From contig JADKJE010000003.1 of the NCBI GenBank assembly GCA_016722515.1, positions 310,001-374,000 on the forward strand: a stretch of DNA of 64,000 bases, given 5' to 3'. The translations under genes and the position numbers were made by a program. Positions 53,809 through 61,902 of the stretch are shown here, in pieces (positions within the stretch are counted from its first letter, which is position 1; each line of letters begins with the position of its first letter). The notes beneath the pieces were generated by a model. The model saw only the letters and a list, made by a program, of their open reading frames with translations, ran no database searches and was not told the origin of the DNA. Source of the DNA: Alphaproteobacteria bacterium (lineage in GTDB: Bacteria; Pseudomonadota; Alphaproteobacteria; Rickettsiales; JADKJE01).

Positions 53809-55653
53809 TTAGAGCGTGTTATTTCCGCGACAGAAGCTAACTGGATGTCTTACTGCGATATCCACATCTTGGAATGCAGTTACCCGCACGTTACCAGTAG
53901 ATGATGCGCTATATGGATCAACCAGAAGATCTAACCCACTCCAGAATCCAAGTATCAAGTCCGCCCAATTACCAAACCAAAAATCACCACTTGCAACCTG
54001 GTTTGAGGCCTCGGCACGATATCCGTTTACGGTGTTACCTGGCTCCCAAATGAACTGGCCGGTGCTGCTTGCTTTTTCAGTCGTTTTCAAGCCACCTCTA
54101 CCGGTTGCATTCAAGGCATAAGCCAAGGTTCCAAGGTCGGCATTATCAGCAGCTACTTCTGTTTCAAGCTGCACGATTTCGGCAAATGTTGGCGCGGCGG
54201 CAGCAAAATCAACCGTATTAATACCCGATACGTTTTTGACACCTGTTGGTTGGTTAGATGATCCAGAACCATACAAAGCTGCCGCATCGATAGCCAAACC
54301 AAGCACCCTTGCCAAGTCATTTTTAACCATGTTTTCCACGTCAATAGATGACTGTAAAAACAATTTACGGCTAAAATCAGTGAATGCGCCCAAAGTTTTA
54401 GGCCCCATCGTGACTTGATCAACAGCCTGTTGACTTTCAGTTGGCGCACTTCCCTCAGCTACCCAGTATGCAGTTGCGCCACTTGTTTGTCTTGGTATTG
54501 CAATATTGCCTACCAGATCATTCAAAGTAGTTGCACCCAAACGTTGGATTAACATACGATTACGCAAAAGCTCAATAAAGCTTCCAGAAATCAAATTTGT
54601 TGCCACCAAGTGGCCACCAGCAGTTGATGTACCAACCGTTAAATCACGTTTACCACCTTCTGGTGTATAGTCATGGCGCAATACGTCTACGGGGATGAAT
54701 ACACCCTTTGGACTCTTGCCGCTTCTTTCGGCGGCATAATTACATACTTCCATTTCATAAGCTGCCTTTCTGAATGCAGCCATATCACCCGTTGCACGGC
54801 CAGCAAGACCACCCATTAAACGCAACAATGAGAAGCGTTGAACGTCTTTTTTATCTAAATCCAATGCCCCACTTGGAACGGGTTTAAAACCTTCACCCAT
54901 TTTGGCAACCAGTGCGCGGCTGAAATCATCCGCACTTTTACCATTATTGATGAATTCACGGGCTAGTTCTAATCCGCCATGGTCTTTAAGATTCTGCCCC
55001 ATTTGTGTAATTTCATTTACACGCTTCCTTTCCATTTCAACACCACGCTGTTCAAAAACGCTTTCATCTTGCGCATATGCACTACGTTCAACATTCTGTA
55101 CTACTTGTTCTTTGCTCATTTGATCCCCCAAATTGATCTTATTTTCGTTATTGATTTGCTCTTCTTTGATTTCGAGTTGTCGGCCAACTCCAACCGTGTT
55201 ATCTGCCGGAATAGCCACAATGCTTATCTCGTACGGTTCCCAATCCGTGACGCGATAAACTGGTTTATCATCCTGCACCCCCGTTTTTTCGGCGGAATGA
55301 ATTTGATAGCCAACCGATACCTTACGGCGGATACCATCCATTACATCTTGAAAGATTTCATTTGCCCGCTGGCTATTGCCAAAACGCACAACTACACTTC
55401 CGACACGATCCGTACGAATTTCAACGCTTTCCACAACGCCTATCTGGTCGCACGCATCATGATCCATAAGCAAGGGCGCACCATCACGTAAACGCCCAAG
55501 TCTGATTGATTCTGGTGAATGATCTAGGATTTCATATCCAAACCATTGCAATGCCATTTCCTCACTTGAAAAGGCAAGCTGAACTGTACGTTCATCCTGG
55601 TTGATTGCTTCCCTGGTAACGGTAAAGCTTCGATATTGCTTTTTATCTTTCAT
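53809..55653 (-). CDS. Fused prohead protease - HK97-fold major capsid protein
   Basis: A 614-residue polyprotein. Residues 1-165 are an HK97-type serine protease (LDHSPESIRLGRLRDGAPLLMDHD with the likely His, and RKVSVGYQI with the likely Ser near residue 117). A charged linker rich in Gln/Glu/Lys (about 170-250) may be the scaffolding delta domain. The HK97-fold capsid protein begins near 320 (GTSTAGGHLVATNLISGSFIELLRNR) and ends PVSFCRGN. Proteolysis would release the mature capsid subunit and remove the protease and linker. Such fusions occur in other phages but differ from the separate genes of lambda and HK97. Confidence 0.9.
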   Translation of the reverse strand: MKDKKQYRSFTVTREAINQDERTVQLAFSSEEMALQWFGYEILDHSPESIRLGRLRDGAPLLMDHDACDQIGVVESVEIRTDRVGSVVVRFGNSQRANEIFQDVMDGIRRKVSVGYQIHSAEKTGVQDDKPVYRVTDWEPYEISIVAIPADNTVGVGRQLEIKEEQINNENKINLGDQMSKEQVVQNVERSAYAQDESVFEQRGVEMERKRVNEITQMGQNLKDHGGLELAREFINNGKSADDFSRALVAKMGEGFKPVPSGALDLDKKDVQRFSLLRLMGGLAGRATGDMAAFRKAAYEMEVCNYAAERSGKSPKGVFIPVDVLRHDYTPEGGKRDLTVGTSTAGGHLVATNLISGSFIELLRNRMLIQRLGATTLNDLVGNIAIPRQTSGATAYWVAEGSAPTESQQAVDQVTMGPKTLGAFTDFSRKLFLQSSIDVENMVKNDLARVLGLAIDAAALYGSGSSNQPTGVKNVSGINTVDFAAAAPTFAEIVQLETEVAADNADLGTLAYALNATGRGGLKTTEKASSTGQFIWEPGNTVNGYRAEASNQVASGDFWFGNWADLILGFWSGLDLLVDPYSASSTGNVRVTAFQDVDIAVRHPVSFCRGNNTL

Positions 55654-55676
55654 CGTTAGTCCCTAGCGTCATTAAA

Positions 55677-55770
55677 TAACGTTAGGTTAGGAGACAGAAG
55701 GGGTGGGTTACATTAAGTTAATAACAAAAGGAATCTCGTTATGAATCATCTGCCCCCTAACCTAATGTTA
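55677..55770. other. Long-range inverted repeat between portal and capsid genes
   Basis: TAACGTTAGGTTAGG (55677-55691) pairs with 55756-55770 over 15 positions with one mismatch, enclosing about 64 nt that can form inner helices (ATAAC/GTTAT, GGGG/CCCC). It occupies the 175-bp gap between the portal stop and the protease-capsid start, and could attenuate or process the head mRNA. Confidence 0.45.
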
Positions 55771-55828
55771 TCCTTCCCGATTTTTATTAAAGTTGAAAAA
55801 ACAGTATCTTGCAACAACTTTTTAAACA

Positions 55829-57361
55829 TTATATTGAGGTATCTTGATTAACAGATTGATTATTAAGCATATTAAGCATATTTTGATCGCTTAAGATTTC
55901 TGAAATTCCTAGTTCTTCTGCACGTTTTTTCTCTTCGGCAAGTTGGAAAAATACATCTTCAATATCACCGCCTTGTTCTGCGATTGCATCCGCACGTGAT
56001 TTTAAACCTCTACTTATTTGCTGAATATTTGCATCCGTATCAGCACGCGGATCAACCCATTGCCATCTACGGCCTTGCCATTTACCTACATTGAATTTTT
56101 CAAATTTTGTTAGAGGCAAGGCACTACCATTAGGCAAGGTTATAGCTCCATGCAACAATGCCATTTTTAACCACTCTGAAAAAATAGGTTCTAAAAAGTG
56201 GGTAATAACCCAATCCTGCCAGACCATCCAGTTATCACGTTCAGATAGCGCACCAGAACGCATACTTGAAAAATTCACTCCTTCCAAATCATTTGCCAGG
56301 GCATTATATGAAACGCCAATACCGCTTGCGATTGCACGAAGGCATGATTTAACGAATGTACCAAACATGGCATGTGGGTAATCAGGATCAAAAGCCGTGA
56401 AGCTCACACCATCCGGCAATACATCAAATTGCCCTGGCTCTGCTTCCGTGCGCAATTCTCCATTTGATTCTGTACTGTCGGCTAACATGCTACCGTCACC
56501 ATCCGGTGTCGTATAAAAGCCCATTTTTGCCGCACCAATACGTGAGGCAATAATTGCCGCCTCCTCATACGCCCCCAAATTTTGCATTCTAAACATCGCC
56601 GCATGAAGGGCTGGTATACCGCGCACTTGTTCCGGTCGATCCATGACAAACTTATGAATGATTTCATTCGCTGGTATGCGCAAATATCCTTTACCACGAT
56701 AGCTATAATAGGCATTATCCCCAGGGTGCTTTGCTAGGATATGGTAGGCTACAGGCTTGCCAAAGCTGGTAAGTTCAACCCCCATTCGTATTTCATTACC
56801 ATTTTCAAGGTTGGTGTTATAATCCACATCCAGCCTATCAATATCAAGCACCTGAATCCCGAAACCATAGCTATTGGCATTTTTCCCATATACCTTCCTC
56901 ATTAATACTTCGCCTTCGCGCAACAATCCGGCCATGAATAGATTCTGAATATCCCAAAATGAGCATTGGCCTGTTACCTCACATACCCCAGGCTTTGACC
57001 ATTTATCAAAGTGGCTTTCAATCGCGTCACTGGCAAGTTTATCAAGTTTAATTGGCTGGCCTTTGGCCTGGTCATCTTTCACCTTGATTTGCAGGGTAAA
57101 TCCAGACGGCCCCACCACGTTAGTTTTTGCCATACGCAAAAAATTGCACGCAAAAGGGTCATTTTGGAAAAGATCACGTGATCTTGCCTGTAAGGTTTTA
57201 AGTGAGCGTTGAAGGTCGTAATTAATAGAGGTTGATTGCGTTGTCCAATTATTGGTTAACCTAGTCAATTGAGCCGCATTAAAGGTACGCTTAACATGCT
57301 TCAAAACCTCTTTCTTTGGGTAATAACCCGCGCGTGCGGCGATTTTATTAATCAACCCCAT
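55829..57361 (-). CDS. Portal protein (lambda family)
   Basis: A 510-residue portal subunit. Early motifs include LQARSRDLFQNDPFACNFLRM near residue 57 and VVGPSGFTLQIKV near 87; further on come GYLRIPANEIIHKF and RPEQVRGIPALHAAM near 230, typical of lambda-family portals. The C-terminal third includes GVNFSSMRSGALSERDNW, another family signature. It forms the dodecameric ring through which DNA enters and leaves the head. It starts 2 nt before the stop of the W-like gene. Confidence 0.92.
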   Translation of the reverse strand: MGLINKIAARAGYYPKKEVLKHVKRTFNAAQLTRLTNNWTTQSTSINYDLQRSLKTLQARSRDLFQNDPFACNFLRMAKTNVVGPSGFTLQIKVKDDQAKGQPIKLDKLASDAIESHFDKWSKPGVCEVTGQCSFWDIQNLFMAGLLREGEVLMRKVYGKNANSYGFGIQVLDIDRLDVDYNTNLENGNEIRMGVELTSFGKPVAYHILAKHPGDNAYYSYRGKGYLRIPANEIIHKFVMDRPEQVRGIPALHAAMFRMQNLGAYEEAAIIASRIGAAKMGFYTTPDGDGSMLADSTESNGELRTEAEPGQFDVLPDGVSFTAFDPDYPHAMFGTFVKSCLRAIASGIGVSYNALANDLEGVNFSSMRSGALSERDNWMVWQDWVITHFLEPIFSEWLKMALLHGAITLPNGSALPLTKFEKFNVGKWQGRRWQWVDPRADTDANIQQISRGLKSRADAIAEQGGDIEDVFFQLAEEKKRAEELGISEILSDQNMLNMLNNQSVNQDTSI

Positions 57362-57363
57362 AA

Positions 57364-57915
57364 TCAGAACCTCACCTTTATTCTATTTTTCAATGGTATG
57401 CCGTTTGCCATCTTGTCCAAATTAATCAAGCGGTTATATTCTGCAAGGTAAACATCACGCAGTTTTTTTAGTTCGAGTATGGGAATTTTTTTCATTGACC
57501 GATTGCCAATCGTATATTCTTGTGTATCCCCTTCCGCACGGCCTTCCAAAACATCTTCTATTAAATCTACCATTTTCTTGGCGTGAATCCGCGCATCATA
57601 GGTTGTTTCTGCTGCAAAGTTTGGGATAACAGTAATAGTACCGCTATCAACTAAGAATCGTTGGGATGATTTGGTTACATAGGCTTGCCACTGATACACA
57701 CCGGCAGTATAGGCGGCTGTGGTGGCGGCTGACAAACTCACAAGATGGTCACTGCCACTTGCAGTTGCGGTAATTGTTATTTTATGAGCGGAATTAATCA
57801 GGGCGTATGTTAAAACCCAACTATCGTTTGCCGGATAGTCAGTTAAAGATTTAGTCCAAGATACTGTATCACCTGATATAAATTCCAACGGCTCGTTGGT
57901 TGCGATTTCTGGCAC
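57364..57915 (-). CDS. Head completion protein with gpW-like C terminus
   Basis: A 183-residue protein with GTG start (GGGGGAAAA directly upstream). The N-terminal half is a beta-sandwich-like domain (LEFISGDTVSWTKSLTDYPAND). The C-terminal part (YTIGNRSMKKIPILELKKLRDVYLAEYNRL) resembles lambda gpW family proteins, which seal the head after packaging. Location between terminase and portal fits W. It is longer than lambda gpW (68 residues), so a fusion with a decoration-type domain is likely. Confidence 0.7.
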   Translation of the reverse strand: MPEIATNEPLEFISGDTVSWTKSLTDYPANDSWVLTYALINSAHKITITATASGSDHLVSLSAATTAAYTAGVYQWQAYVTKSSQRFLVDSGTITVIPNFAAETTYDARIHAKKMVDLIEDVLEGRAEGDTQEYTIGNRSMKKIPILELKKLRDVYLAEYNRLINLDKMANGIPLKNRIKVRF

Positions 57916-58021
57916 TTTTCCCCCATATCCAGAAACCCATCCCCACTTTCCATTATATTTTTATTTCGTTAAATCACAAGTGGGGTTTATCAACCACCTT
58001 GCATAAATCAATCTTTAAAAC

Positions 58022-58058
58022 GGCGAATTCGCTTAGATGTTAGGCGAATTCGCCTAAC
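58022..58058. promoter_or_regulatory. Twin palindromic operator
   Basis: GCGAATTCGC occurs at 58023-58032 and 58044-58053, centre to centre 21 bp, about two helical turns. The second copy lies in a perfect 20-bp palindrome, GTTAGGCGAATTCGCCTAAC (58039-58058). It sits directly upstream of a rightward promoter, as expected of a dimeric repressor or activator site. Confidence 0.65.
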
Positions 58059-58062
58059 TATA

Positions 58063-58090
58063 TTGCTATTGCGAAAGCTTGTGTTATAAG
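58063..58090 (+). promoter_or_regulatory. Predicted plus-strand promoter inside the leftward operon
   Basis: TTGCTA at 58063, a 16-nt spacer and TATAAG at 58085, 4 bp after the twin palindrome. It points right, against the surrounding head genes, and reads into a hairpin-rich leader and small ORFs. Confidence 0.6.
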
Positions 58091-58118
58091 GATAAATGGG
58101 CGGCATAATGTCGTTCAT

Positions 58119-58181
58119 GTCCTGCTTAGCAAGGACACTATAGGTATAAGGTTACTGCCTTACACCTTGCCTGTTAACAGG
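58119..58181 (+). promoter_or_regulatory. Three consecutive leader hairpins
   Basis: GTCCTGCTTAGCAAGGAC (58119-58136), AGGTATAAGG/CCTTACACCT (58142-58167, one mismatch) and the perfect palindrome CCTGTTAACAGG (58170-58181) follow each other and end exactly at an ATG (58182). The last hairpin would hide the AGG before that ATG, suggesting translational control. Confidence 0.5.
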
Positions 58182-58334
58182 ATGGTTTTTAACTCTAATT
58201 CAGGTAAATCTGATGAAGAAAGAATCTATCTTGAAGAAACTGGCAAGGTTGTTACAAGCAACCTTGCCGGTCTTAAAGGTCATTTTAGAGATTATAAAAG
58301 CTCTAAAATCCTTCTAATTCCAGAGGGTGTCTAG
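58182..58334 (+). CDS. Candidate 50-residue ORF of the plus-strand island
   Basis: ATG 58182 to TAG 58332-58334. The product begins MVFNSNSGKSDEER and ends SSKILLIPEGV; it is soluble-looking, polar at the start, with a short hydrophobic end. No spaced ribosome-binding site is seen, since the only AGG touches the ATG within a hairpin. It overlaps the 34-codon ORF in another frame, and its stop codon lies in the distal hairpin. Only one of the two, or neither, need be translated. Codon choice is normal for this A+T-rich region. Confidence 0.35.
   Translation: MVFNSNSGKSDEERIYLEETGKVVTSNLAGLKGHFRDYKSSKILLIPEGV
58213..58317 (+). CDS. Candidate 34-residue amphipathic peptide
   Basis: ATG 58213, with AGG 8 nt upstream, to TAA 58315-58317. 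The peptide starts MKKESILKKLARLLQ, has a central Pro, then VLKVILEIIKALKSF. Lys at regular intervals among Leu/Ile residues would make an amphipathic or membrane-inserting helix, like type I toxins or phenol-soluble modulins. Two strong hairpins (58242-58268 and 58283-58308) lie inside the coding part. Existence as a gene is inference; it shares its DNA with the 50-codon ORF. Confidence 0.35.
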   Translation: MKKESILKKLARLLQATLPVLKVILEIIKALKSF

Positions 58335-58350
58335 TTTACTAGACATCCTC
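58323..58350 (+). terminator. Strong hairpin ending the plus-strand island
   Basis: GAGGGTGTCTAGT and ACTAGACATCCTC form a 13-bp stem with one G-T pair and a 2-nt loop. No T-run follows, so it may be a factor-dependent or weak terminator, or an RNA-stability element. The interval 58351-58456 shows nothing further. Confidence 0.5.
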
Positions 58351-58456
58351 ACCTATAGTGGATATCCTAACATAAAATTGTTAAGTTTCAATGAAAAGGC
58401 TAACTTATATGTCTAATTTCCAACTTATTGCCTCTGGATTAGCTATTATTAGCCAA

Positions 58457-58666
58457 TTATCCCTTTGACATAAGTTCACTAAGTTCTTTCCAACTTTTAT
58501 GTTTTCCATTCTTTTTGGTTGTTCTTCCTTCACACCAAGTGATACCAGTTTTTCCAAGATATAAATCACCAAGATGTTTTCCTCCTTTAGGCTCATTGAT
58601 TTGAAATTCTATGCCATTTTTAGGAATATCAAAGATACCTATAAATTTCTTAATTTTAACATCCAT
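58457..58666 (-). CDS. Small conserved hypothetical protein
   Basis: ATG 58666 with GGGAGG 5 nt upstream is a clear start. The 69-residue product (MDVKIKKFIGIFDIPKNGIE, then LYLGKTGITWCEGRTTKKNGKHKSW, ending ELSELMSKG) is basic with a TWCEG motif like that of small hypothetical proteins widespread in bacteria. Lies between terminase and W-like genes on the same strand. Function unknown. Confidence 0.6.
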   Translation of the reverse strand: MDVKIKKFIGIFDIPKNGIEFQINEPKGGKHLGDLYLGKTGITWCEGRTTKKNGKHKSWKELSELMSKG

Positions 58667-58809
58667 AAAACCTCCCTTTGTTATTCTCTGAGTATCCCCC
58701 TTGATGGTTAACAAACAGACGGTAATTTAGGGTGTTTTTTGAATCTCCTTTATTCTATAAACAATGATTTTGATGGTGCACACCGCTTTATCGAAGGTTT
58801 TAACTGACT

Positions 58810-60720
58810 TTACCAATTATTTGCGAATCCGCGCTTTCTCTTTATGGGTTTTTTATGCTGTTTTAAAGGCAAAATCGTCTTTTCTTCTTTCTCTTTTTCA
58901 GTTGGTGCAGTTTTTTCACCAATTCCCCATTTCTTTTCAAATTGATCCCATACTGAGTTGCGGTTAACACGGGTATAAACAAACTGTAAGGCGGCGTAGG
59001 CATATACCTCACAGTCTAAAGCCTCATTCCTGGCATTGTCTTTCTTAATCCAAACCCTAGTAGGGTATCCATTTTTATATTTCGTTACCTGTTTTTCTGC
59101 CGTTAACTGCTTATAATATTCCAATTCCAGACCAAGCGGCCAGTGATAAATGCCAGGGCCGGCCTGTTCTTCCATTTTCAGGCGTGAATATATTACCGCT
59201 TTTATGGTGTCCGTTCCTATAGGGTACAATTCCGCGCCTTTCTTGATCGTTTGATTTTTAAAATTTATATCCTGCTTAGAAGGCTTACCTAGTGGTGGTT
59301 TACCCGATCGCGATTGTCCTTTTACTGCTATGATATGGTGTTTACGCCGCTCTCGGCAATAAATATAGACCTCGTGTGTATGGTGTCCACCAGTATCCAC
59401 CGCAGCCGCCGTTACTTTCATCTTAGCACCGGATGCATGGGTGAATTCAGTATTGATCAACATACTATCCAATTGTTGCCATATTTCGCGCTTGGCGGGA
59501 TCACCGTGAATTTCTGCCCAGTTAACTAACCAGTTTTCTTCATCCCTTCCCCAGGCACGTATAACAACGGCCAGGCGATTATCTTGTACATCCACACCGG
59601 CAGTAAGTACGATACCTCCTTGCGGTACGGTATAAAGATCATATTCTTCTGCACGTTGTGCTATTCCCTCAGCTCCCACTTTAGCACTGTATGCTTCTTC
59701 CCAGGTTTCCCCCAGGATTGTGTTTGTCCATTTCTTTAATTTTGGTGGATCATTCTTGGATTCCAGGAAATCCCGTACTATATCCCCCCATGAAAACCAC
59801 CCTAAAGGGCTGTATAATGATGACACGTGAAATCCAACAGTCTTATCATCCCCTGGTGCGGTAGACCTCCACTCCCCCTTTAATAGCATTTCCGTTTTAT
59901 GATATTCAGAAATCAACGCCCCACATGCTTCACATAATAGCTTAGCCGTTTCTGGTATGTCTTTTTCCCATTGTATATTTTTCCAACGCATCCAATCCAT
60001 GTTGCCACAATGTGGGCATGGCACGAAATACCGGCGTTTGTCGCTCTTCTCATATTCGCTTTCAATCTTGCTTGCATCTTTAATAGTGGGCGTAGATACC
60101 AGGAAGATTTTACGTCTTGCAAATGTAGTTGTTCTTCTTTCTGCTAAACCGGCGGGGTCACCCTCCCCATCTACATCAAATGGGTAAGCGTCTACTTCAT
60201 CTAAAAAAAGATACCTGACTGGCATTGACCGTAAACCCACAGCACTATTCGCACCTGTCATTACCAGCACCCCGCCGGTAAAGTCTTTGACCAACTGCGT
60301 ATTGCCACTATCGCGTTTTCTTGCGGGGCTTATGCGTTCGTTTAATGCTGGCGTTTCCTCAATCATCGGGGCTATACGTTGCTTACTATATTTTTTTGCC
60401 GTATCAACTGTGGGCTGCACCATCATCATTGGCCCTGGCGCATGATGAATTACATACCCTAGCCAGTTATTACCACATTCCGTTCCCCCAACCTGGGCGG
60501 CTTTCATAAAAATTACACGCTGCACCGGACTATGAGGGCTTAAGCAATCCATTACTTCACGTAGATAGGGTGTTCTATCCGTACGCCATCTACCAGGCTC
60601 CGCCGCCGCCTTCTGTGGCAATACCCTAAATTCATCCGCCCATTGTGAAACGGTTAAATCAGGTTCTGGCTGCAATCCAGCAACAAAGGATTGCTTGACG
60701 ATCAAAGCAGGATCATGCAT
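58810..60720 (-). CDS. Terminase large subunit (lambda gpA family)
   Basis: A 636-residue ATPase and nuclease that cuts and packages phage DNA. The ATPase part has the Walker-like KAAQVGGTECGNNWLGYV near residue 70 and Walker B LFLDEVDAYPFD near 170, followed by a motif III-like FLVSTPT. Four cysteines in PCPHCGNMDW and LCEACGAL (about 220-250) form a zinc site typical of GpA terminases. The nuclease part has AGVDVQDNRLAVVIRAWG near 370 and VDTGGHHTHEVY. It is preceded at once by the small subunit gene. Confidence 0.93.
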   Translation of the reverse strand: MHDPALIVKQSFVAGLQPEPDLTVSQWADEFRVLPQKAAAEPGRWRTDRTPYLREVMDCLSPHSPVQRVIFMKAAQVGGTECGNNWLGYVIHHAPGPMMMVQPTVDTAKKYSKQRIAPMIEETPALNERISPARKRDSGNTQLVKDFTGGVLVMTGANSAVGLRSMPVRYLFLDEVDAYPFDVDGEGDPAGLAERRTTTFARRKIFLVSTPTIKDASKIESEYEKSDKRRYFVPCPHCGNMDWMRWKNIQWEKDIPETAKLLCEACGALISEYHKTEMLLKGEWRSTAPGDDKTVGFHVSSLYSPLGWFSWGDIVRDFLESKNDPPKLKKWTNTILGETWEEAYSAKVGAEGIAQRAEEYDLYTVPQGGIVLTAGVDVQDNRLAVVIRAWGRDEENWLVNWAEIHGDPAKREIWQQLDSMLINTEFTHASGAKMKVTAAAVDTGGHHTHEVYIYCRERRKHHIIAVKGQSRSGKPPLGKPSKQDINFKNQTIKKGAELYPIGTDTIKAVIYSRLKMEEQAGPGIYHWPLGLELEYYKQLTAEKQVTKYKNGYPTRVWIKKDNARNEALDCEVYAYAALQFVYTRVNRNSVWDQFEKKWGIGEKTAPTEKEKEEKTILPLKQHKKPIKRKRGFANNW

Positions 60721-60723
60721 GTA

Positions 60724-61257
60724 CTACCCTAAATTTATTCCATCGTCGTACATATCCTTGTCAAAGCCAACCAGGGTAAATATGATTTCATCTTTTATTT
60801 TCTTATGTATAATTTTTGGGTCAGTAATCCCTACCAATTCAGGCCCTAATCGATCTGCTATATTAAGCAAGGAATCTCTTAATACCCTACCTGTTTTAAA
60901 CATTTCATCACGCACTTTTTGCGCCTCAACCAGCAATCCCATGCGCTCATTATATTCCAGTTGTGCTATTTTTGCTTTATAGGTTATCAACGCATTCCTG
61001 GCGGCCATGGCAACATTTTTTTGATCCCCACCCTGGATTCCTTTAACGAAATCCTCTCCTATGTTATCATGCTTCCTGGATTTCTCCTTATTTGTATTGA
61101 TCTCATATTCAGCATTGGCCAATTCTTCATCAAGATAAATCAGCTTTCCTTTTTTTATTACAGATTTTGAAAGTCTTCCCGAATTGATGGCCTTTATTAT
61201 AGCTTGGCGCGTCACTCCCTTACGTGCAGCATAATCCTTCAAAGATATTTCCTTCAT
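60724..61257 (-). CDS. Terminase small subunit-like (Nu1 type)
   Basis: A 177-residue protein with an N-terminal winged-helix DNA-binding motif (LKDYAARKGVTRQAIIKAINSGRL, then LIYLDEELANAEYE) as in Nu1. A helical C-terminal part (AARNALITYKAKIAQLEYNERMGLLV) probably oligomerises and contacts the large subunit. It ends 3 nt before the large subunit gene. It would bind the packaging site of phage DNA; the site itself was not found. Confidence 0.82.
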   Translation of the reverse strand: MKEISLKDYAARKGVTRQAIIKAINSGRLSKSVIKKGKLIYLDEELANAEYEINTNKEKSRKHDNIGEDFVKGIQGGDQKNVAMAARNALITYKAKIAQLEYNERMGLLVEAQKVRDEMFKTGRVLRDSLLNIADRLGPELVGITDPKIIHKKIKDEIIFTLVGFDKDMYDDGINLG

Positions 61258-61266
61258 AACTATCCC

Positions 61267-61902
61267 CTAAGCTATATCATTATACTTTTCACCTGTTTCA
61301 ACTGATACAGCATCTAATCCTGTGTATTCCTGCCAAGCCTCTATCATAGCTTCCAAATCACCGTCAACGCTTTCACCAGCTTTCAATAAATGCTTACCCA
61401 ATCGCCAACATTCCTCATTTTCTTTTGTTTTATTATCTTCAACCGGCTCTTGTTCCTCAATTTCAATATCAATATCAGGTAATAACTCCTTTAATTCTTC
61501 ATCACTAAAACCCAATAAATCTCCTTCAAACCCAAAGTCTTGCAGCTTCATAAGCTCCGCTCCCAATAGGTGATTATTCCATGTAGAGTTAAGAGCAATT
61601 TTATTATCAGCAATGAGGTAGGCTTGGCGTTCAACGTCATCAAGATGTTCTAAATAAATTGCTGGAATAGCCATTAACTTCAATTTCTTAGCTGCCCAAT
61701 ACCGGCCTTCACCTGCTATTAATTTATTTGCAACATCTATTAATATAGGATTATTAAAACCGAATTTAACAATTGATTCCGCGATCTGGTCTATTTGTTC
61801 TGGTGAATGAACCCTTGAATTGTATGGGTTTGTCTCTATTGCTCCCAACGATACATATTCAATTTTTAATGTTTTGTTTGATTTTGATAATTTATTAGTC
61901 AT
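61267..61902 (-). CDS. ParB/Srx-domain protein, probable remnant of a ParB-methylase fusion
   Basis: A 211-residue protein. Residues 12-100 are a ParB-like domain (NPYNSRVHSPEQIDQIAESIVKFGFNNPILID, then LIAGEGRYWAAKKL). After SFSDEEL-like acidic residues it has CWRLGKHLLKAGES, which matches the start of the DNA methylase domain usually fused to such ParB domains, and ends WQEYTGLDAVSVETGEKYNDI, which matches the usual end of that methylase. The roughly 200 residues of catalytic core between are gone. It overlaps the cytosine methyltransferase gene by 8 nt. ParB-type DNA binding may be retained. Confidence 0.75.
   Translation of the reverse strand: MTNKLSKSNKTLKIEYVSLGAIETNPYNSRVHSPEQIDQIAESIVKFGFNNPILIDVANKLIAGEGRYWAAKKLKLMAIPAIYLEHLDDVERQAYLIADNKIALNSTWNNHLLGAELMKLQDFGFEGDLLGFSDEELKELLPDIDIEIEEQEPVEDNKTKENEECWRLGKHLLKAGESVDGDLEAMIEAWQEYTGLDAVSVETGEKYNDIA

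Noticed and set aside
58405..58596. 63-codon minus-strand ORF overlapping the small hypothetical gene
   Set aside because: The overlapping frame with GGGAGG and ATG at 58666 is far better supported.
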